The notes under the pieces: generated by a model | What the model was told of the DNA's origin: nothing | Seen by the model: only the letters and a program-made list of their open reading frames with translations | Database searches by the model: none | Position numbers and translations under genes: made by a program | Assembly: GCA_002310115.1 (NCBI GenBank) | Contig: DBYI01000037.1 | Span: forward strand, 45,837-109,836 | Reading direction: 5' to 3' | DNA length: 64,000 bases | Source: Ruminococcus flavefaciens | Lineage (GTDB): Bacteria; Bacillota; Clostridia; Oscillospirales; Ruminococcaceae | In this document: one piece after another, positions 1-9,995 of the stretch | How positions within the stretch are numbered: the stretch's first letter is position 1 | How the letters are laid out: the number at the start of each line of letters is the position of its first letter

Positions 1-1553
1 ATCAGGTTTTTAGGAACTGTGTAAAAAGAGCTACTAAAAATGACGGTACAGCTGAGCGTATCGATGCTTCACTCCGAAATATGACAGACAGTGTAAATGG
101 CAGGATATACTACCGAATAAGTAACTGGTACGATATTATAGCCATGCTCCCGTTCAATAGAAAAATAATCCCAATATGGCAAGAAATGCTAGGAGTTCAT
201 GAAAAAGAAGTAACCCACTTAAACGAGAAAGCTGGCTTTCTGACAAAGCTCCGCGTAACAGCGTCTTTCTGTCAGCTACTTTCTAGAAATCGCAATAATA
301 TGAAAAAGCTTGATACATACTTTGATAATGTGTACCATAAATATTCATCTGCTATAAGTGATACAAATAATCCCGAGGCTCTTCTTGAGCTATACTGCGG
401 TCTCCGCAGCGAACTTGCAAGTCACTGGGACATAACCCTTGTAAACGACCTGTACACCTTTATTTTCACTGGACTTCTCAAGAAAAGCCTTACAAAAAAG
501 TACGGCTCAAAGGGACAAGAACTAACAAATCTATTCATCACAGGCAACCGCGATATTGAAAGTATGAAGCCAGTTAAAATGCTGGTCGAAATTAAAAAAT
601 GCTTTACGGAAAGCGGAGTTCTTGAAGAGCTCCGAGGCGTAAACGACCAGAAAAGCTTTGAAAAAGCAATGTCTAAATGTAAAAGCGGTACAAAGCTCAT
701 ATTGCAATATATTGATCTTTACGGCGACAGATGTCCAGAGGAACTAAAACTCGAAACAGCTACTTATCGTACAAAGCCTTATCTGCTTGCTAAAAACATA
801 ATTAACGCCGCTGACTGCGACAATACAAGCACAAAAAAGCTCCCGAAACAAGGAGTTGTCACAGAATTCTTGGCCAAAAGAGCTGCGAACGGCATAAAGC
901 TTCGTGAAAGCTCCCGTATGTCAAGAGGAAAGATATTCGGACTTGTACGTAGGATTATCCTGAAAATTGCCGATGTTTTCTACCAAAATGGGCGTATTGA
1001 TGTCCCTGAAGACATTTTCTATTTGCAATTCAATGAATTATTTGAAGCAGTTCAGCAAAGGAAAATGGAACTGCGAAAGCTCATAGAAACCCGCCGAGAA
1101 ACTTACAAGGGATTTGATAAACTGCCTCTTTATTCCAGACTCGTCTTTGCAGGCGACCCCTTCGATAAACAGTTTCCCGTCGCTTCGACCGGAAGTCTTA
1201 TAAATACAGACACTCTTAAAGGTATCCCATGCTCGTCTGGCGATGCTGAGGGCGAAGTACTTATTGTTGACAAGCTGACTTCCAATCTTGACAGTGAGGG
1301 AAAGATAATAGTCGCCAAAATGACAGACCCAGGCTGGGTATTTCTGCTCAGCAGATCAGCAGGCATAGTCTCAGAGCGAGGCTCACTCCTATCGCATACT
1401 GCCATAATCTCCCGTGAGTTAAAAAAACCTGCCGTCGTAGGAGTAAAAGAACTCTTTTCCAATGTAAGGAATGGCGACAGGATACATATCAACGGCTCAA
1501 CGGGAACTATTACTATCATTGAAAAGAAGATAAAGATGAACGAGGCGATATAG
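1..1553 (+). CDS. PEP-utilising enzyme, C-terminal part (5' truncated by window edge)
   Basis: The first ATG is at 81, but the frame stays open back to base 3, and the upstream codons continue the same family pattern. The gene therefore starts outside the window. The C-terminal ~90 residues are a PEP-utilising mobile (phosphohistidine) domain: GSLLSHTAIISREL contains the likely catalytic His (codon 1395-1397), followed by PAVVG and a closing NGSTGTITI strand. The middle part resembles the large pyruvate, water dikinase/PEP-synthase-like proteins of Firmicutes (NGRIYYRISNWY near the visible start). The ATP-grasp domain expected upstream is not visible, so the exact reaction is unknown; rifampin phosphotransferase-type enzymes share this architecture. 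The gene is followed after one base by a GNAT-like gene, suggesting one transcript. Confidence 0.8.
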   Translation, partial: QVFRNCVKRATKNDGTAERIDASLRNMTDSVNGRIYYRISNWYDIIAMLPFNRKIIPIWQEMLGVHEKEVTHLNEKAGFLTKLRVTASFCQLLSRNRNNMKKLDTYFDNVYHKYSSAISDTNNPEALLELYCGLRSELASHWDITLVNDLYTFIFTGLLKKSLTKKYGSKGQELTNLFITGNRDIESMKPVKMLVEIKKCFTESGVLEELRGVNDQKSFEKAMSKCKSGTKLILQYIDLYGDRCPEELKLETATYRTKPYLLAKNIINAADCDNTSTKKLPKQGVVTEFLAKRAANGIKLRESSRMSRGKIFGLVRRIILKIADVFYQNGRIDVPEDIFYLQFNELFEAVQQRKMELRKLIETRRETYKGFDKLPLYSRLVFAGDPFDKQFPVASTGSLINTDTLKGIPCSSGDAEGEVLIVDKLTSNLDSEGKIIVAKMTDPGWVFLLSRSAGIVSERGSLLSHTAIISRELKKPAVVGVKELFSNVRNGDRIHINGSTGTITIIEKKIKMNEAI

Positions 1554-1554
1554 T

Positions 1555-2631
1555 ATGAAATATACTGCAAAACTCTTTTCAGCAGATAATAAAAAAGAGC
1601 TTTCCGACTTCCTTTCTTTGCCGAAAAAACTATACAAAAAAAACGAGCTCATGCAGGACAGATCCGAGGAAAAAGCACTGCTACGTGGATCGCATATACT
1701 CAGTCGATACTTCCGCGTATTTCCCATTATCGCATTAGACGAAAACAGAAAAATCGCTGCAAGATGCGTCGTTACCATATATCCAGACCGTTCCTGCGCT
1801 TATTTCGGATTTTTTGAAAGCATTAACGATATAGAAGCAACAAAAACGCTTCTGAAATTCGCTGAAAGCATTGCTAAAATACAAGGAAAAAGCTCAATGG
1901 TCGGACCTGTCGACTGTTCTTTCTGGATTCGCTACAGGCTCAAAACAGATAATTTTGGTTCGCCATATACAGGCGAACCATACAATCTGAATTATTATGA
2001 AAAGTTTCTCTGTGGCTGCGGTTTCAGTAGCTTTGGAGAATACATATCCAACCTATATGGCAGGATACCTGCTGAGTACAGTGATGGCAAATTCAGCCGG
2101 CGTTTGCCTCAATTTGAAGAAAAAGGCTATAAACTGAAAAGTCCGAACAACGTCACTTTTGAGCAATCTCTTCGAGAGATATACCACCTTATTATGGAAC
2201 TTTATAATGATTTTCAGACATTCAGTCCAATAACTGAAAATGAATTTTCTGAAATATACTCTCCACTGAAAAAAATAGTAGACTATTCAATGGTAAAAGT
2301 AGCCTATTTTCATGAAGAAGCCGTTGGATTCTTCGTATCGATCCCCGATTTTGGAAACGCTGTTCGCGGAAGTCTGACTCCCGTTAAGCTACTTAAAATA
2401 CTTAGCACAAAGAAGAAATGCAAACAGTATATCTTACTTTATCTCGGCATAAAGCCAGAGCATAAAGGTCTTGGTAAGGCACTTTCAGAGGCACTTTGCC
2501 AGAACCTTGCAGATAACGGAGCTGACTCCATAGGAGCTCTTATACGCGCAGGCAAGGTCAACGGCAGCTATTTCAACAAGCTGATAAAAGAAACTTACAA
2601 CTACAAACTCTTCAAAAAAAACATACTGTGA
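1555..2631 (+). CDS. GNAT-like acetyltransferase domain protein
   Basis: The protein has 358 residues. Near the C-terminus it carries a GNAT-like acetyl-CoA-binding pattern (LYLGIKPEHKGLGKALSEAL, about residues 302-321), followed by the typical AxIRxGKVNGSYF segment. The N-terminal ~200 residues also resemble a GNAT fold (AARCVVTIYPDRSCAYFGFFE), so this may be a tandem-GNAT protein. The start lies one base after the stop of the PEP-utilising enzyme, so the pair is probably co-transcribed and coupled. The substrate is not recognisable. The pairing suggests a small modification pathway, but that is inference. Confidence 0.7.
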   Translation: MKYTAKLFSADNKKELSDFLSLPKKLYKKNELMQDRSEEKALLRGSHILSRYFRVFPIIALDENRKIAARCVVTIYPDRSCAYFGFFESINDIEATKTLLKFAESIAKIQGKSSMVGPVDCSFWIRYRLKTDNFGSPYTGEPYNLNYYEKFLCGCGFSSFGEYISNLYGRIPAEYSDGKFSRRLPQFEEKGYKLKSPNNVTFEQSLREIYHLIMELYNDFQTFSPITENEFSEIYSPLKKIVDYSMVKVAYFHEEAVGFFVSIPDFGNAVRGSLTPVKLLKILSTKKKCKQYILLYLGIKPEHKGLGKALSEALCQNLADNGADSIGALIRAGKVNGSYFNKLIKETYNYKLFKKNIL

Positions 2632-2664
2632 ACTACTCATAAGGATAAATATCTTTTTTCACAT

Positions 2665-2697
2665 CTAAAAAGGCTTCCCAACCGGAAAGCCTTTTAG
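2665..2697 (+). terminator. Hairpin terminator between convergent genes
   Basis: A CTAAAAAGGCTTCC / GGAAAGCCTTTTAG inverted repeat lies between the convergent stops at 2631 and 2711. The U-tract is partly inside the stem, so it may serve both strands. Confidence 0.55.
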
Positions 2698-2710
2698 ATA
2701 AAATTCAATA

Positions 2711-4447
2711 TTATGTTTCACTCATAACGAGTCTTTCGGCTTCGTTCATGGGCAGAGGACGCCCCCAAATAAATCCTTGTATATAGTCACATCCGATATC
2801 CTTCAGAGAAGCGAGCTGCTCCTCTTCCTCAACACCCTCTGCAATAACATCAAGGCCCATAATATGACCTATGGATATGATTGCTGCAACATACTGCTTT
2901 GAGGAATCGTCCTTGTTCATATCGTCAACAAATGACTTATCTATCTTCAGCAAATCTGCAGGGAATTTATTCAAATAACTAAGCGAAGAATAGCCCGTTC
3001 CGAAATCGTCAATCGCAATCTTTATGCCCATTTTCTTGATTTCTTCAATACATTGTAATGCCTTTTCTGCAGAATCTATCATTACCGACTCGGTTATCTC
3101 AACTTCCAAATGATTCGCCGGGAGTTTTCCAATATTAATTATCTCCCTTAGCTCATCAAGAAAGTCGTTTTTCATCATGTGCTTTACTGATACATTAACA
3201 CTCAAAGTAATATCTGCTCCAGATCTTTTAAGAAGCTCCCCGAAGAATGTAGCGGACTTCTTCATCACCATACCATCGACCTTGTCTATGAGTCCAACCT
3301 TTTCAGCAACAGGTATGAACTCACCAGGACTTATAACATTACCATCCGAATCCTTCATACGTGCAAGAGCCTCAAAACCACGTAACTTATGGTCAATGCT
3401 GTACTGCGGCTGAAGATTAAAGTATATTGTCTCATTTTCTAATGCGTTTCTAAGCTTTCTTTCTATTTCAAGAGTACGCTCAACTTTGAGAAGTTCAGGC
3501 GAAAAACGCAGTATATGGTTTCCGCTACCCTCACGCTTTACCTCTGTCATAGCCGCATCCGCATATGAAAACAGGCTATCTAAATTATTTGCGTCTGTCG
3601 GATACTTTGCATAGCCGAAGCTTGCGGATATGTATAGGTCAATGTTATCAATAGTCAGTCTTCTATTAAGGGCAGCTTCATACTGCTTTATAGTATTCAT
3701 GATATCATCATCAGAATGATAATTCCTGATTATTAGTGAAAACTCGTCACCTGCTATACGTGTGATAAAATCCAGAGTTCCAGACACGCCTGTATCAGCA
3801 ATACTTTTCCAGCGCGAAGCTATCTCAATAAGGACTTTATTACCAATATTGAAGCCCATTGTATCATTTATACCCTTGAAATTATTAAGGTCTATAGAAA
3901 CCAAAGCAAATTCGTCATCGCGCCTGATAAGGCTACTCACAAGCTCAGAACAGGCAAATCTGTTTGGTATCTCAGTAAGTCTGTCTGTAACAGCCTGATC
4001 TCTTATTCTCTCCTGATACTTTTGATTTTTATAGCTATTGTAATATAGCAGAATAACAGCTATTATTGTCAAAAAATCTGTAAATATTCCTGGTATCATA
4101 GCAATACTTTGATTTTTCAACATGCTGAATGAAAGCATTGGTATCTGCAAAATCAAAGCAGTTAGAGCAGTATAAAATCCCAGCTTTTTATAATATACCA
4201 CCATTAGAATAATACATATATTCGACACTGCAGAAAGGATACCTGCAAATGCATTGACAGGTATCTTACCACCTGCGATACTTATATAACTGTTAGAACC
4301 TTTGCAGGCTGTCGCAACTATCAATGCAATATAAACAATGACTAATGCCACATATCCCGCTATAGGTGCTTTTTTATTCTCTGAAAAACTTTCGATCGTT
4401 TTTTGGAGAATATTCTTCTCGGCAATCTCAGATCTGTTTTTTTTCAT
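2711..4447 (-). CDS. Membrane GGDEF-EAL c-di-GMP protein
   Basis: The protein has 578 residues. About four membrane helices fill residues 28-136. A GGDEF domain follows (about 152-315) with active-site variant AGDEF at 232-236 and no RxxD inhibitory site in front. An EAL domain (about 335-570) comes last. The EAL catalytic set looks complete: FEAL (359-361), SVNVS, LEVEITES, IDDFGTG (480-485), K501 and IAEGVE (E537), so phosphodiesterase activity is likely. Cyclase activity is possible, because AGDEF is a tolerated variant, but less certain. It lies 40 bp downstream of another diguanylate cyclase gene on the same strand, so the two probably form an operon that sets the local c-di-GMP level. 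Confidence 0.9.
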   Translation of the reverse strand: MKKNRSEIAEKNILQKTIESFSENKKAPIAGYVALVIVYIALIVATACKGSNSYISIAGGKIPVNAFAGILSAVSNICIILMVVYYKKLGFYTALTALILQIPMLSFSMLKNQSIAMIPGIFTDFLTIIAVILLYYNSYKNQKYQERIRDQAVTDRLTEIPNRFACSELVSSLIRRDDEFALVSIDLNNFKGINDTMGFNIGNKVLIEIASRWKSIADTGVSGTLDFITRIAGDEFSLIIRNYHSDDDIMNTIKQYEAALNRRLTIDNIDLYISASFGYAKYPTDANNLDSLFSYADAAMTEVKREGSGNHILRFSPELLKVERTLEIERKLRNALENETIYFNLQPQYSIDHKLRGFEALARMKDSDGNVISPGEFIPVAEKVGLIDKVDGMVMKKSATFFGELLKRSGADITLSVNVSVKHMMKNDFLDELREIINIGKLPANHLEVEITESVMIDSAEKALQCIEEIKKMGIKIAIDDFGTGYSSLSYLNKFPADLLKIDKSFVDDMNKDDSSKQYVAAIISIGHIMGLDVIAEGVEEEEQLASLKDIGCDYIQGFIWGRPLPMNEAERLVMSET

Positions 4448-4486
4448 AGTTTTCCCTCATTATAAATATTTCAAAGCATGTCTTCG

Positions 4487-5971
4487 TTATCTTTTTATAC
4501 CATATTTGCTTTTGAAGCATTTCTTATCCTCGTACATCGCATTATCGGCGCGTTTAAAAACAGGATCGACAGTTGTATCATACGAAGCGTTTTCAGCCAT
4601 ACCAACTGCGGCAGAATACCTAAACCAAGGTTTAAGCTCTGTCTGATTATATTTTTTGTCGAAATTTTCTCTTAGCTCCTCTACAAGAGCGTGACGTTCT
4701 TTATAATCATGTCCCTGCAATACGACAATAAACTCGTCTCCGCCTATCCTGTAGACAGGAGAGTGCTTAAACACTTCACAAACCATTCGGCAACAGCCTC
4801 TGATGTACTGGTCACCTGCCTTATGTCCACAACTGTCATTTATGTCCTTGAGTTTATTCATATCGACCATGACAAGTGCAAACTCAATATCCCCCTCTGA
4901 CATTCCCATATTAAGCAGATTTACCTTACTTACATATGCAGCTTTGCTTCCAACACCTGTCAGCATATCTTTCTTTGCTTCCTTGCTGAGTCGTCCTATT
5001 TGAAGTTCCTTGTCTCTAATATCCTGATCAGCTTTGAGCTTATCCTGCTGTAACGCTGAAAGGTCATTGAGACGATCCATAATATTCATCTGCATTGTAC
5101 GAATACCATGATAAAGGTCGCCGATCTCATCACGATTTTTGATATTCAAATCCATGACGCCTGCCTCTTTGTAGGTCAAATTTTCGGCAGGATTGAATTT
5201 TTTCATTTCAATTGTCATTGCTTTCAGAGGATTTCCTATCAGCCTGTTTATCAGTATAATTGATATAGTCTGGACTACCACTGTAAACAACAACGCACCC
5301 ATAATAAGATATATGAGAAAACGGTTACGCTCGTTCATTACTTCTTCCATGTCAAAGTCGCAACCTACAATGCACACGCATTCTCCATCCGAGTTATAAA
5401 CAGGACAGAATGAGGAGCAAAGCCAGCCCCATTTCCCGTTAGTTATGGTTGGCTCAATGTGACCTGTCAAATCAAGACCTAAAAGTTCTTTCTCACGTTT
5501 CTCATAGCAGCCTGTTTGAAAGATAGGCTCATCTGGTGCATCTATTAGGTACATATCCTCTACAGCGTCCTTATCACCGTGTGCTGTAACATAGAGATAC
5601 TTTATATCTGTCATATTCTGCAAATATTGCTCTATAGTATCCTGTATCTTTACATAATCTTCCCACAGGCCTCGTTTTCTGAGATAATCCCTGATAATCT
5701 CCTCGTCGTCGTCCTTCATGGCTTCCCTGCGTAGATTCTGAAACTCCGCAGATTCTGCGGTTTTACGTAGCTTTGCAAGATAGTCACCGTCTACCATTGT
5801 TGAAAAATATCTTGCATTACTGACTGTACAGCGTTTGTAATAATCGTTTATCTGATTAGCACTGGAATAAAAAGCCACTGCCGATGTTCCTGCTGCCATT
5901 GAAAGAACAATTAAGAATACAAAAATGCATATCTTAACTTTTACTGAAAAAAAGCCTTTCTTTCCATCCAC
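4487..5971 (-). CDS. Membrane Cache-HAMP-GGDEF diguanylate cyclase
   Basis: The protein has 494 residues. TM1 spans 12-34 and TM2 218-243. Between them lies an extracytoplasmic, Cache/PAS-like sensor of ~180 residues that contains five Cys, with two of them in the WLCSSFCPVYN segment. A HAMP-like linker (244-300) and short coiled coil lead to a C-terminal GGDEF domain with the canonical RIGGDEF at 408-414 and the MVDMNKLKDIND Mg/GTP-binding segment. It should make c-di-GMP in response to an external signal. No RxxD product-inhibition site is visible. It is first in a two-gene operon with the GGDEF-EAL gene. Confidence 0.9.
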   Translation of the reverse strand: MDGKKGFFSVKVKICIFVFLIVLSMAAGTSAVAFYSSANQINDYYKRCTVSNARYFSTMVDGDYLAKLRKTAESAEFQNLRREAMKDDDEEIIRDYLRKRGLWEDYVKIQDTIEQYLQNMTDIKYLYVTAHGDKDAVEDMYLIDAPDEPIFQTGCYEKREKELLGLDLTGHIEPTITNGKWGWLCSSFCPVYNSDGECVCIVGCDFDMEEVMNERNRFLIYLIMGALLFTVVVQTISIILINRLIGNPLKAMTIEMKKFNPAENLTYKEAGVMDLNIKNRDEIGDLYHGIRTMQMNIMDRLNDLSALQQDKLKADQDIRDKELQIGRLSKEAKKDMLTGVGSKAAYVSKVNLLNMGMSEGDIEFALVMVDMNKLKDINDSCGHKAGDQYIRGCCRMVCEVFKHSPVYRIGGDEFIVVLQGHDYKERHALVEELRENFDKKYNQTELKPWFRYSAAVGMAENASYDTTVDPVFKRADNAMYEDKKCFKSKYGIKR

Positions 5972-6066
5972 CTCATTCCCCCCCTTTCACGAAATAATAT
6001 GAACTCTCTCTTTTTTTTGAGACAATACTGTCTTCGAAGCCTATTATCTCATTATAATTCTATTTT

Positions 6067-6095
6067 ATTATACACGATTTTTTCTATAATATCAA
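6067..6095 (-). promoter_or_regulatory. Sigma-A-type promoter for the c-di-GMP operon
   Basis: On the minus strand, TTGATA (6095-6090), a 17-bp spacer and TATAAT (6072-6067) lie ~95 bp upstream of the start codon at 5971. Confidence 0.65.
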
Positions 6096-6194
6096 TAGAC
6101 AAATTGTTAAATTAGATTAACATACTATATTTTTTTATTGATTTATTGCCTCATATTAACTACACAAAATGTTACATCAGAATCAATATACAAC

Positions 6195-6229
6195 ATAAAA
6201 AAAGCCGGAGACACATTGCCTCCGGCTTT
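6195..6229 (-). terminator. Rho-independent terminator of the xylanase gene
   Basis: On the minus strand, AAAGCCGGAG pairs with CTCCGGCTTT around an 8-9 nt loop and is followed by a T-run. It sits 27 bp past the stop of the xylanase/esterase gene. Confidence 0.9.
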
Positions 6230-6255
6230 ATAAAACATCATGGTTTTACTATTTT

Positions 6256-9200
6256 TTACTGTCCCTCATGGAAGAAATAAGGAAGAGCATCATATACATA
6301 GTGTCTAACATTGCCCCACCAGTGATCCTTACCGTTAACTACCATGAAGTAAAGGTTACCCTTAGAGAAGTCCGAAGTGTAAACGAACTGACTCATCTTC
6401 TTCATTTCATCAATCTGAGGACTAACGTTAGGATAAGCTATATCAGTTGAACCTGTAGCACAGAATATGAAGTACTCATTCTTCTGGAGACCAGACTTAT
6501 CAACTGCGTTAGCAATACCCTTAGCCTTGTCATAAGCACTGTTGCCATTCCAGCTGTCGCCACTAAGCGGCATGAAGTAAGCTACGATGTCGAGGCAATT
6601 CTCAAATACAGCCCATGTTGAAACGCCACCCATTGAGAAGCCGCCGTATGCTCTGTGGAATCTTGAAGCCTTGAGCGAACTCTCGGATGTATCCTTGTTA
6701 GCGTATGTTGAGTACTTGCCCTCAACGAAAGGAACTACGCTCTGACGGAACTCACTGTAGAAACGTCCTGCTTCTGTCTTGTTGAATGTTGGGAATACAA
6801 CAATAAGGGGCTCGAGCTCACCGTTCTTGATCATATTGTCTAACATATTCTGAATCATTGTATCGTTCTGGGAGATCAAAGTGTTCTCATTTTCTCCGCC
6901 GCCGTGCATGAGATAGAAGATGTTATACTTCTTGCTCGGATCATAGTTATAAGGAGTATAAACATTTAAGCTGTTATATCCGTTTATGCCGTTATAACTC
7001 TCCTTTGTAACCTTACCCTGCTGCTGACATCCATTGAAGTAATAATCAGGAGCAGCCTTGTACTGCAAATTAGCATTGTAATTAAAGTTTGACTTAGGCT
7101 GAGTTGTAGTCGTTGTGGTAGTTGTAGTAGTTGTGGTAGTTGTAGTTGTTGTTGTAGTTGTTGTTTCAGGAGCAGTTGTAGATACTGTAAGTATCTTGTC
7201 AGCATAGCTATCAGGAAGGGTCTTTATGAGGCCAAGAAGGTACTTCTGAATTGTGAAAGCATCAATTGTAGTGATACCACCGCCTGCCTCGTAAACATCT
7301 GCATTGAACTTACCCTTGTCAGAAAGCTTATACTTATTCGGGTTAGCTAGTGACTGCATTATAATTACAGCATCTGCCATATCTATTCCGCCGTCGCTAT
7401 TTGCGTCGCCCCACTTCTCAACATTTTCGTTGAGCAATTCCTTAAGATCCTTTGCAGGAACTGTAGTTGTTGTTGTTGTTACAACAGGAGCTGTGGTAGT
7501 TGTAGTAGTCGTTGTTGTCGTAACTTCTTCATCATAGTTAGGTGGATCAATCTTCTTTGTAAGAGCAATAATATCATTATAGAATGACTTAGGCTGATAG
7601 TTGCTGAACGGAAGTGGTGAACCACCGTTTTCACGATATCTCCAGCTTCTCTCATCTGTTGTACCCCAAAGAGTTACAGTTGAAATGTTCTTAGCGTGCT
7701 TCATAGCTACCTCAAAGATCTGAGGATAAAGCTGGCCGTTAGAACCTGTGCTGTTTGTAATATCGAGCTCAGTGATCTGAACGTCAAGTCCGAGTGACTC
7801 GAACTGCTTGATAGCTGTTTCAAATTCGCTAGCTGAAGGATACTTGGAATCAAGGTGAGCCTGCATACCGATACCATCGATATAGTCGCCTTCCTTCATG
7901 ACTGTCTTAGCCATGTTTACAAGATCCTTTGTCTTAGCGCTCATGTACTCGTTATAATCATTGAGATAAAGCTTACAATCCTTAGGAGCATACTGTCTTG
8001 CATACTTGAATGCGTTTACAACGAATTCAGAGCTGCCATTATATACTCTTGACCAGTTGGAGTTACTTGCAGGTCTCATTCCGCCACCGTCATTAACGAA
8101 AAGCTCGTTACATACATCGTAGGAATGGAGATTAAGGTTCGGGAACTGCGACTTAATAGCACTGAAAGTGTTCTTGATCATGCTCTCAAGGCGCTTGTTC
8201 ATACGATCCTTAGATACAGTACCACCGTTGTCCTGGAATAGTGACGAAGGAGTCTGGCTGTACCATACAAAAGTATGACCACGAACGCCAATTCCGTTCT
8301 GCTCAGCAAATTTAAGTATGCCGCTAGCATTGTTGAGGCTAATATTAACATTATCGCCATTTACGCCTGCAACAATTGAATCAGGCTTCATTTCATTTTC
8401 ACATGTAATAGAGTTGTAGTTCTTCTTGATGAACTGCTGAGCCTGTGAGTTACCAATCTCATTACCGCTTACGGAAGTACCAAGACGGAAGTACGGTCCC
8501 ATGTAATCCTTGAAGCCGTCGCCGCCCTTTTCATATTTATAATTGAGGTTCTGGTGTGCACGAACGCCTGTAGCGCTTACTGTCGATGAAGAATCACCGC
8601 CACCTGAAGAGCCACCGCCGCCTGTTGTGGTATCACCAACTGTACCTTGACCTGTAACAACAGATGAGGACTTGCCGGACTTTGATACCTGAACTGCATC
8701 TACAAAGAAATCACAAAGATCACCTGAGTCCTCAGGAGTCTCAATGTAAAGAATAATATCACCAGAATTTGATGGGATAGTAAACTTAGTATTTTCAAGC
8801 TTTGTCCACTCACCGCTCTTAGCCGAACAGTCAGCTATCTGCGTATACGAAGCTCCATTACCGTCACCCTGCTGGAGAGACATCTGAAGAGTTACAGCAT
8901 TGCCTGAATTCTGAAGAACTGCCGCACTGAAGCTGTATGTCTCACCCGGAACGAATGCACTTGAATCAAGCGGTATAGCACAGCCATTCCACTCATTCTC
9001 TCTACCTGAAACATAGAGTGACTTTGAACCGTCATAGAAATTCTTGCTGTTTGTATCAACAGAAGCGCTTCCTCTTCCTGTCCAGTCGCCTGCACCGTTT
9101 TCAAAATTGTTTGTGAAGTAATCACCGTTTTCATCTGGCTCTACAGTCTTTGTAGGTGTGACAGTTTCTTCACTGCCGCCACCACCGCCACCGCCGTTAT

Positions 9201-9942
9201 AACCATTCTCATATACAGCGAGGCTCTTGACATTAGCAGAACCATTTGATCTGTAGCCCTCAATATTAAGAGATACCTCATAGAGAGTACCAGACATATC
9301 GAGACCAGCCTTTGACCATGCGTCAAAGTGCTTACCTACATGGATAGTGCCCTTCATATAGTTAGTTGTATTGTTTCTTGAACCACTTGTCTGACGAATA
9401 CTCCAGTACTGTGGGAAAGTAGCTGTACCGTCAAGAGAAGGCTGGTTGTAACGCATTGTCTTGGCAATATCATAAGTATTTCCGTCAAGAGTTACAGTGC
9501 CCTTTCTCTCAGCGCCGTCTCCGGGTGGACGCCAGTCGCCCCAGCCTTCAACAATGTAATACTCCATAAGAGGATTTCTAGTCCATCCATAAACGCACAT
9601 GTAAGAATTTCCTCTTGGAGTATACTCAACATCATAAGTTAGAGTTATATCAGATCCTATCTGATTGTACCTCTGCTTTTTACTGTCGTAATTCTTACCC
9701 ATACGAGCCAGGAAGTTTTCAATTCCACTCCAGGAACAGGAAAATGAACCTGCGCCTGGATTCATTGAAGCCTGACCAGTATAGTTCTGATTCCACATCT
9801 CATAATCAAATCCGCCGATATTACCTCTAACCTGCTGATCAGCTGCATTAACAACCGTAACAGGAACAGAAGGAATACTTGCAGCGATCATCACAGCGGT
9901 AGTACCTGCGCCGACGATCTTCTTCAAGATGCCTTTTCTCAT
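6256..9942 (-). CDS. Cellulosomal GH11-CBM22-GH10-dockerin-CE1 xylanase/esterase
   Basis: This is a secreted multi-domain enzyme. Residues are counted from an upstream in-frame ATG at 9951, but the GAGG site favours Met4 (9942). Signal peptide ~4-37. GH11 xylanase ~40-250 (nucleophile E130 in PLMEYYIVE, acid/base E231 in NIEGYRSNG). Gly/Ser linker. CBM22 ~272-428. GH10 xylanase ~465-800 (acid/base E616 in DVCNELF, nucleophile E728 in VQITELDI). Thr linker. Dockerin ~847-915 with Ca loops GDANSDGGIDMAD and GGITTIDAFTIQK. A second Thr run. C-terminal CE1 esterase ~955-1231 (GFSMGG Ser ~1106, GKDHWW His ~1210). The dockerin lies inside the chain rather than at the end. It should attach to a cellulosome scaffold, cut xylan by two xylanase folds and remove feruloyl or acetyl groups. 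Confidence 0.95.
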   Translation of the reverse strand: MRKGILKKIVGAGTTAVMIAASIPSVPVTVVNAADQQVRGNIGGFDYEMWNQNYTGQASMNPGAGSFSCSWSGIENFLARMGKNYDSKKQRYNQIGSDITLTYDVEYTPRGNSYMCVYGWTRNPLMEYYIVEGWGDWRPPGDGAERKGTVTLDGNTYDIAKTMRYNQPSLDGTATFPQYWSIRQTSGSRNNTTNYMKGTIHVGKHFDAWSKAGLDMSGTLYEVSLNIEGYRSNGSANVKSLAVYENGYNGGGGGGGSEETVTPTKTVEPDENGDYFTNNFENGAGDWTGRGSASVDTNSKNFYDGSKSLYVSGRENEWNGCAIPLDSSAFVPGETYSFSAAVLQNSGNAVTLQMSLQQGDGNGASYTQIADCSAKSGEWTKLENTKFTIPSNSGDIILYIETPEDSGDLCDFFVDAVQVSKSGKSSSVVTGQGTVGDTTTGGGGSSGGGDSSSTVSATGVRAHQNLNYKYEKGGDGFKDYMGPYFRLGTSVSGNEIGNSQAQQFIKKNYNSITCENEMKPDSIVAGVNGDNVNISLNNASGILKFAEQNGIGVRGHTFVWYSQTPSSLFQDNGGTVSKDRMNKRLESMIKNTFSAIKSQFPNLNLHSYDVCNELFVNDGGGMRPASNSNWSRVYNGSSEFVVNAFKYARQYAPKDCKLYLNDYNEYMSAKTKDLVNMAKTVMKEGDYIDGIGMQAHLDSKYPSASEFETAIKQFESLGLDVQITELDITNSTGSNGQLYPQIFEVAMKHAKNISTVTLWGTTDERSWRYRENGGSPLPFSNYQPKSFYNDIIALTKKIDPPNYDEEVTTTTTTTTTTAPVVTTTTTTVPAKDLKELLNENVEKWGDANSDGGIDMADAVIIMQSLANPNKYKLSDKGKFNADVYEAGGGITTIDAFTIQKYLLGLIKTLPDSYADKILTVSTTAPETTTTTTTTTTTTTTTTTTTTTQPKSNFNYNANLQYKAAPDYYFNGCQQQGKVTKESYNGINGYNSLNVYTPYNYDPSKKYNIFYLMHGGGENENTLISQNDTMIQNMLDNMIKNGELEPLIVVFPTFNKTEAGRFYSEFRQSVVPFVEGKYSTYANKDTSESSLKASRFHRAYGGFSMGGVSTWAVFENCLDIVAYFMPLSGDSWNGNSAYDKAKGIANAVDKSGLQKNEYFIFCATGSTDIAYPNVSPQIDEMKKMSQFVYTSDFSKGNLYFMVVNGKDHWWGNVRHYVYDALPYFFHEGQ
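7095..7170 (-). repeat. Poly-Thr codon tract (low-complexity linker)
   Basis: Over 20 consecutive Thr codons (ACN) encode the linker between the dockerin and the CE1 domain. A second, shorter tract at ~7470-7530 joins GH10 to the dockerin. Such trinucleotide runs can change length by slippage and vary linker length. Confidence 0.85.
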
Positions 9943-9995
9943 TTTGATCATTCCTCACTTTCTAAAAATTATTAGTGATTTTTCCCTTTTCTCGA

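Noticed and set aside
7300..7540. Val-rich plus-strand ORFs over the Thr linkers (also near 12370-12830 and 28670-28900)
   Set aside because: They are antisense reads of poly-Thr codons in real minus-strand genes; no RBS or family likeness.
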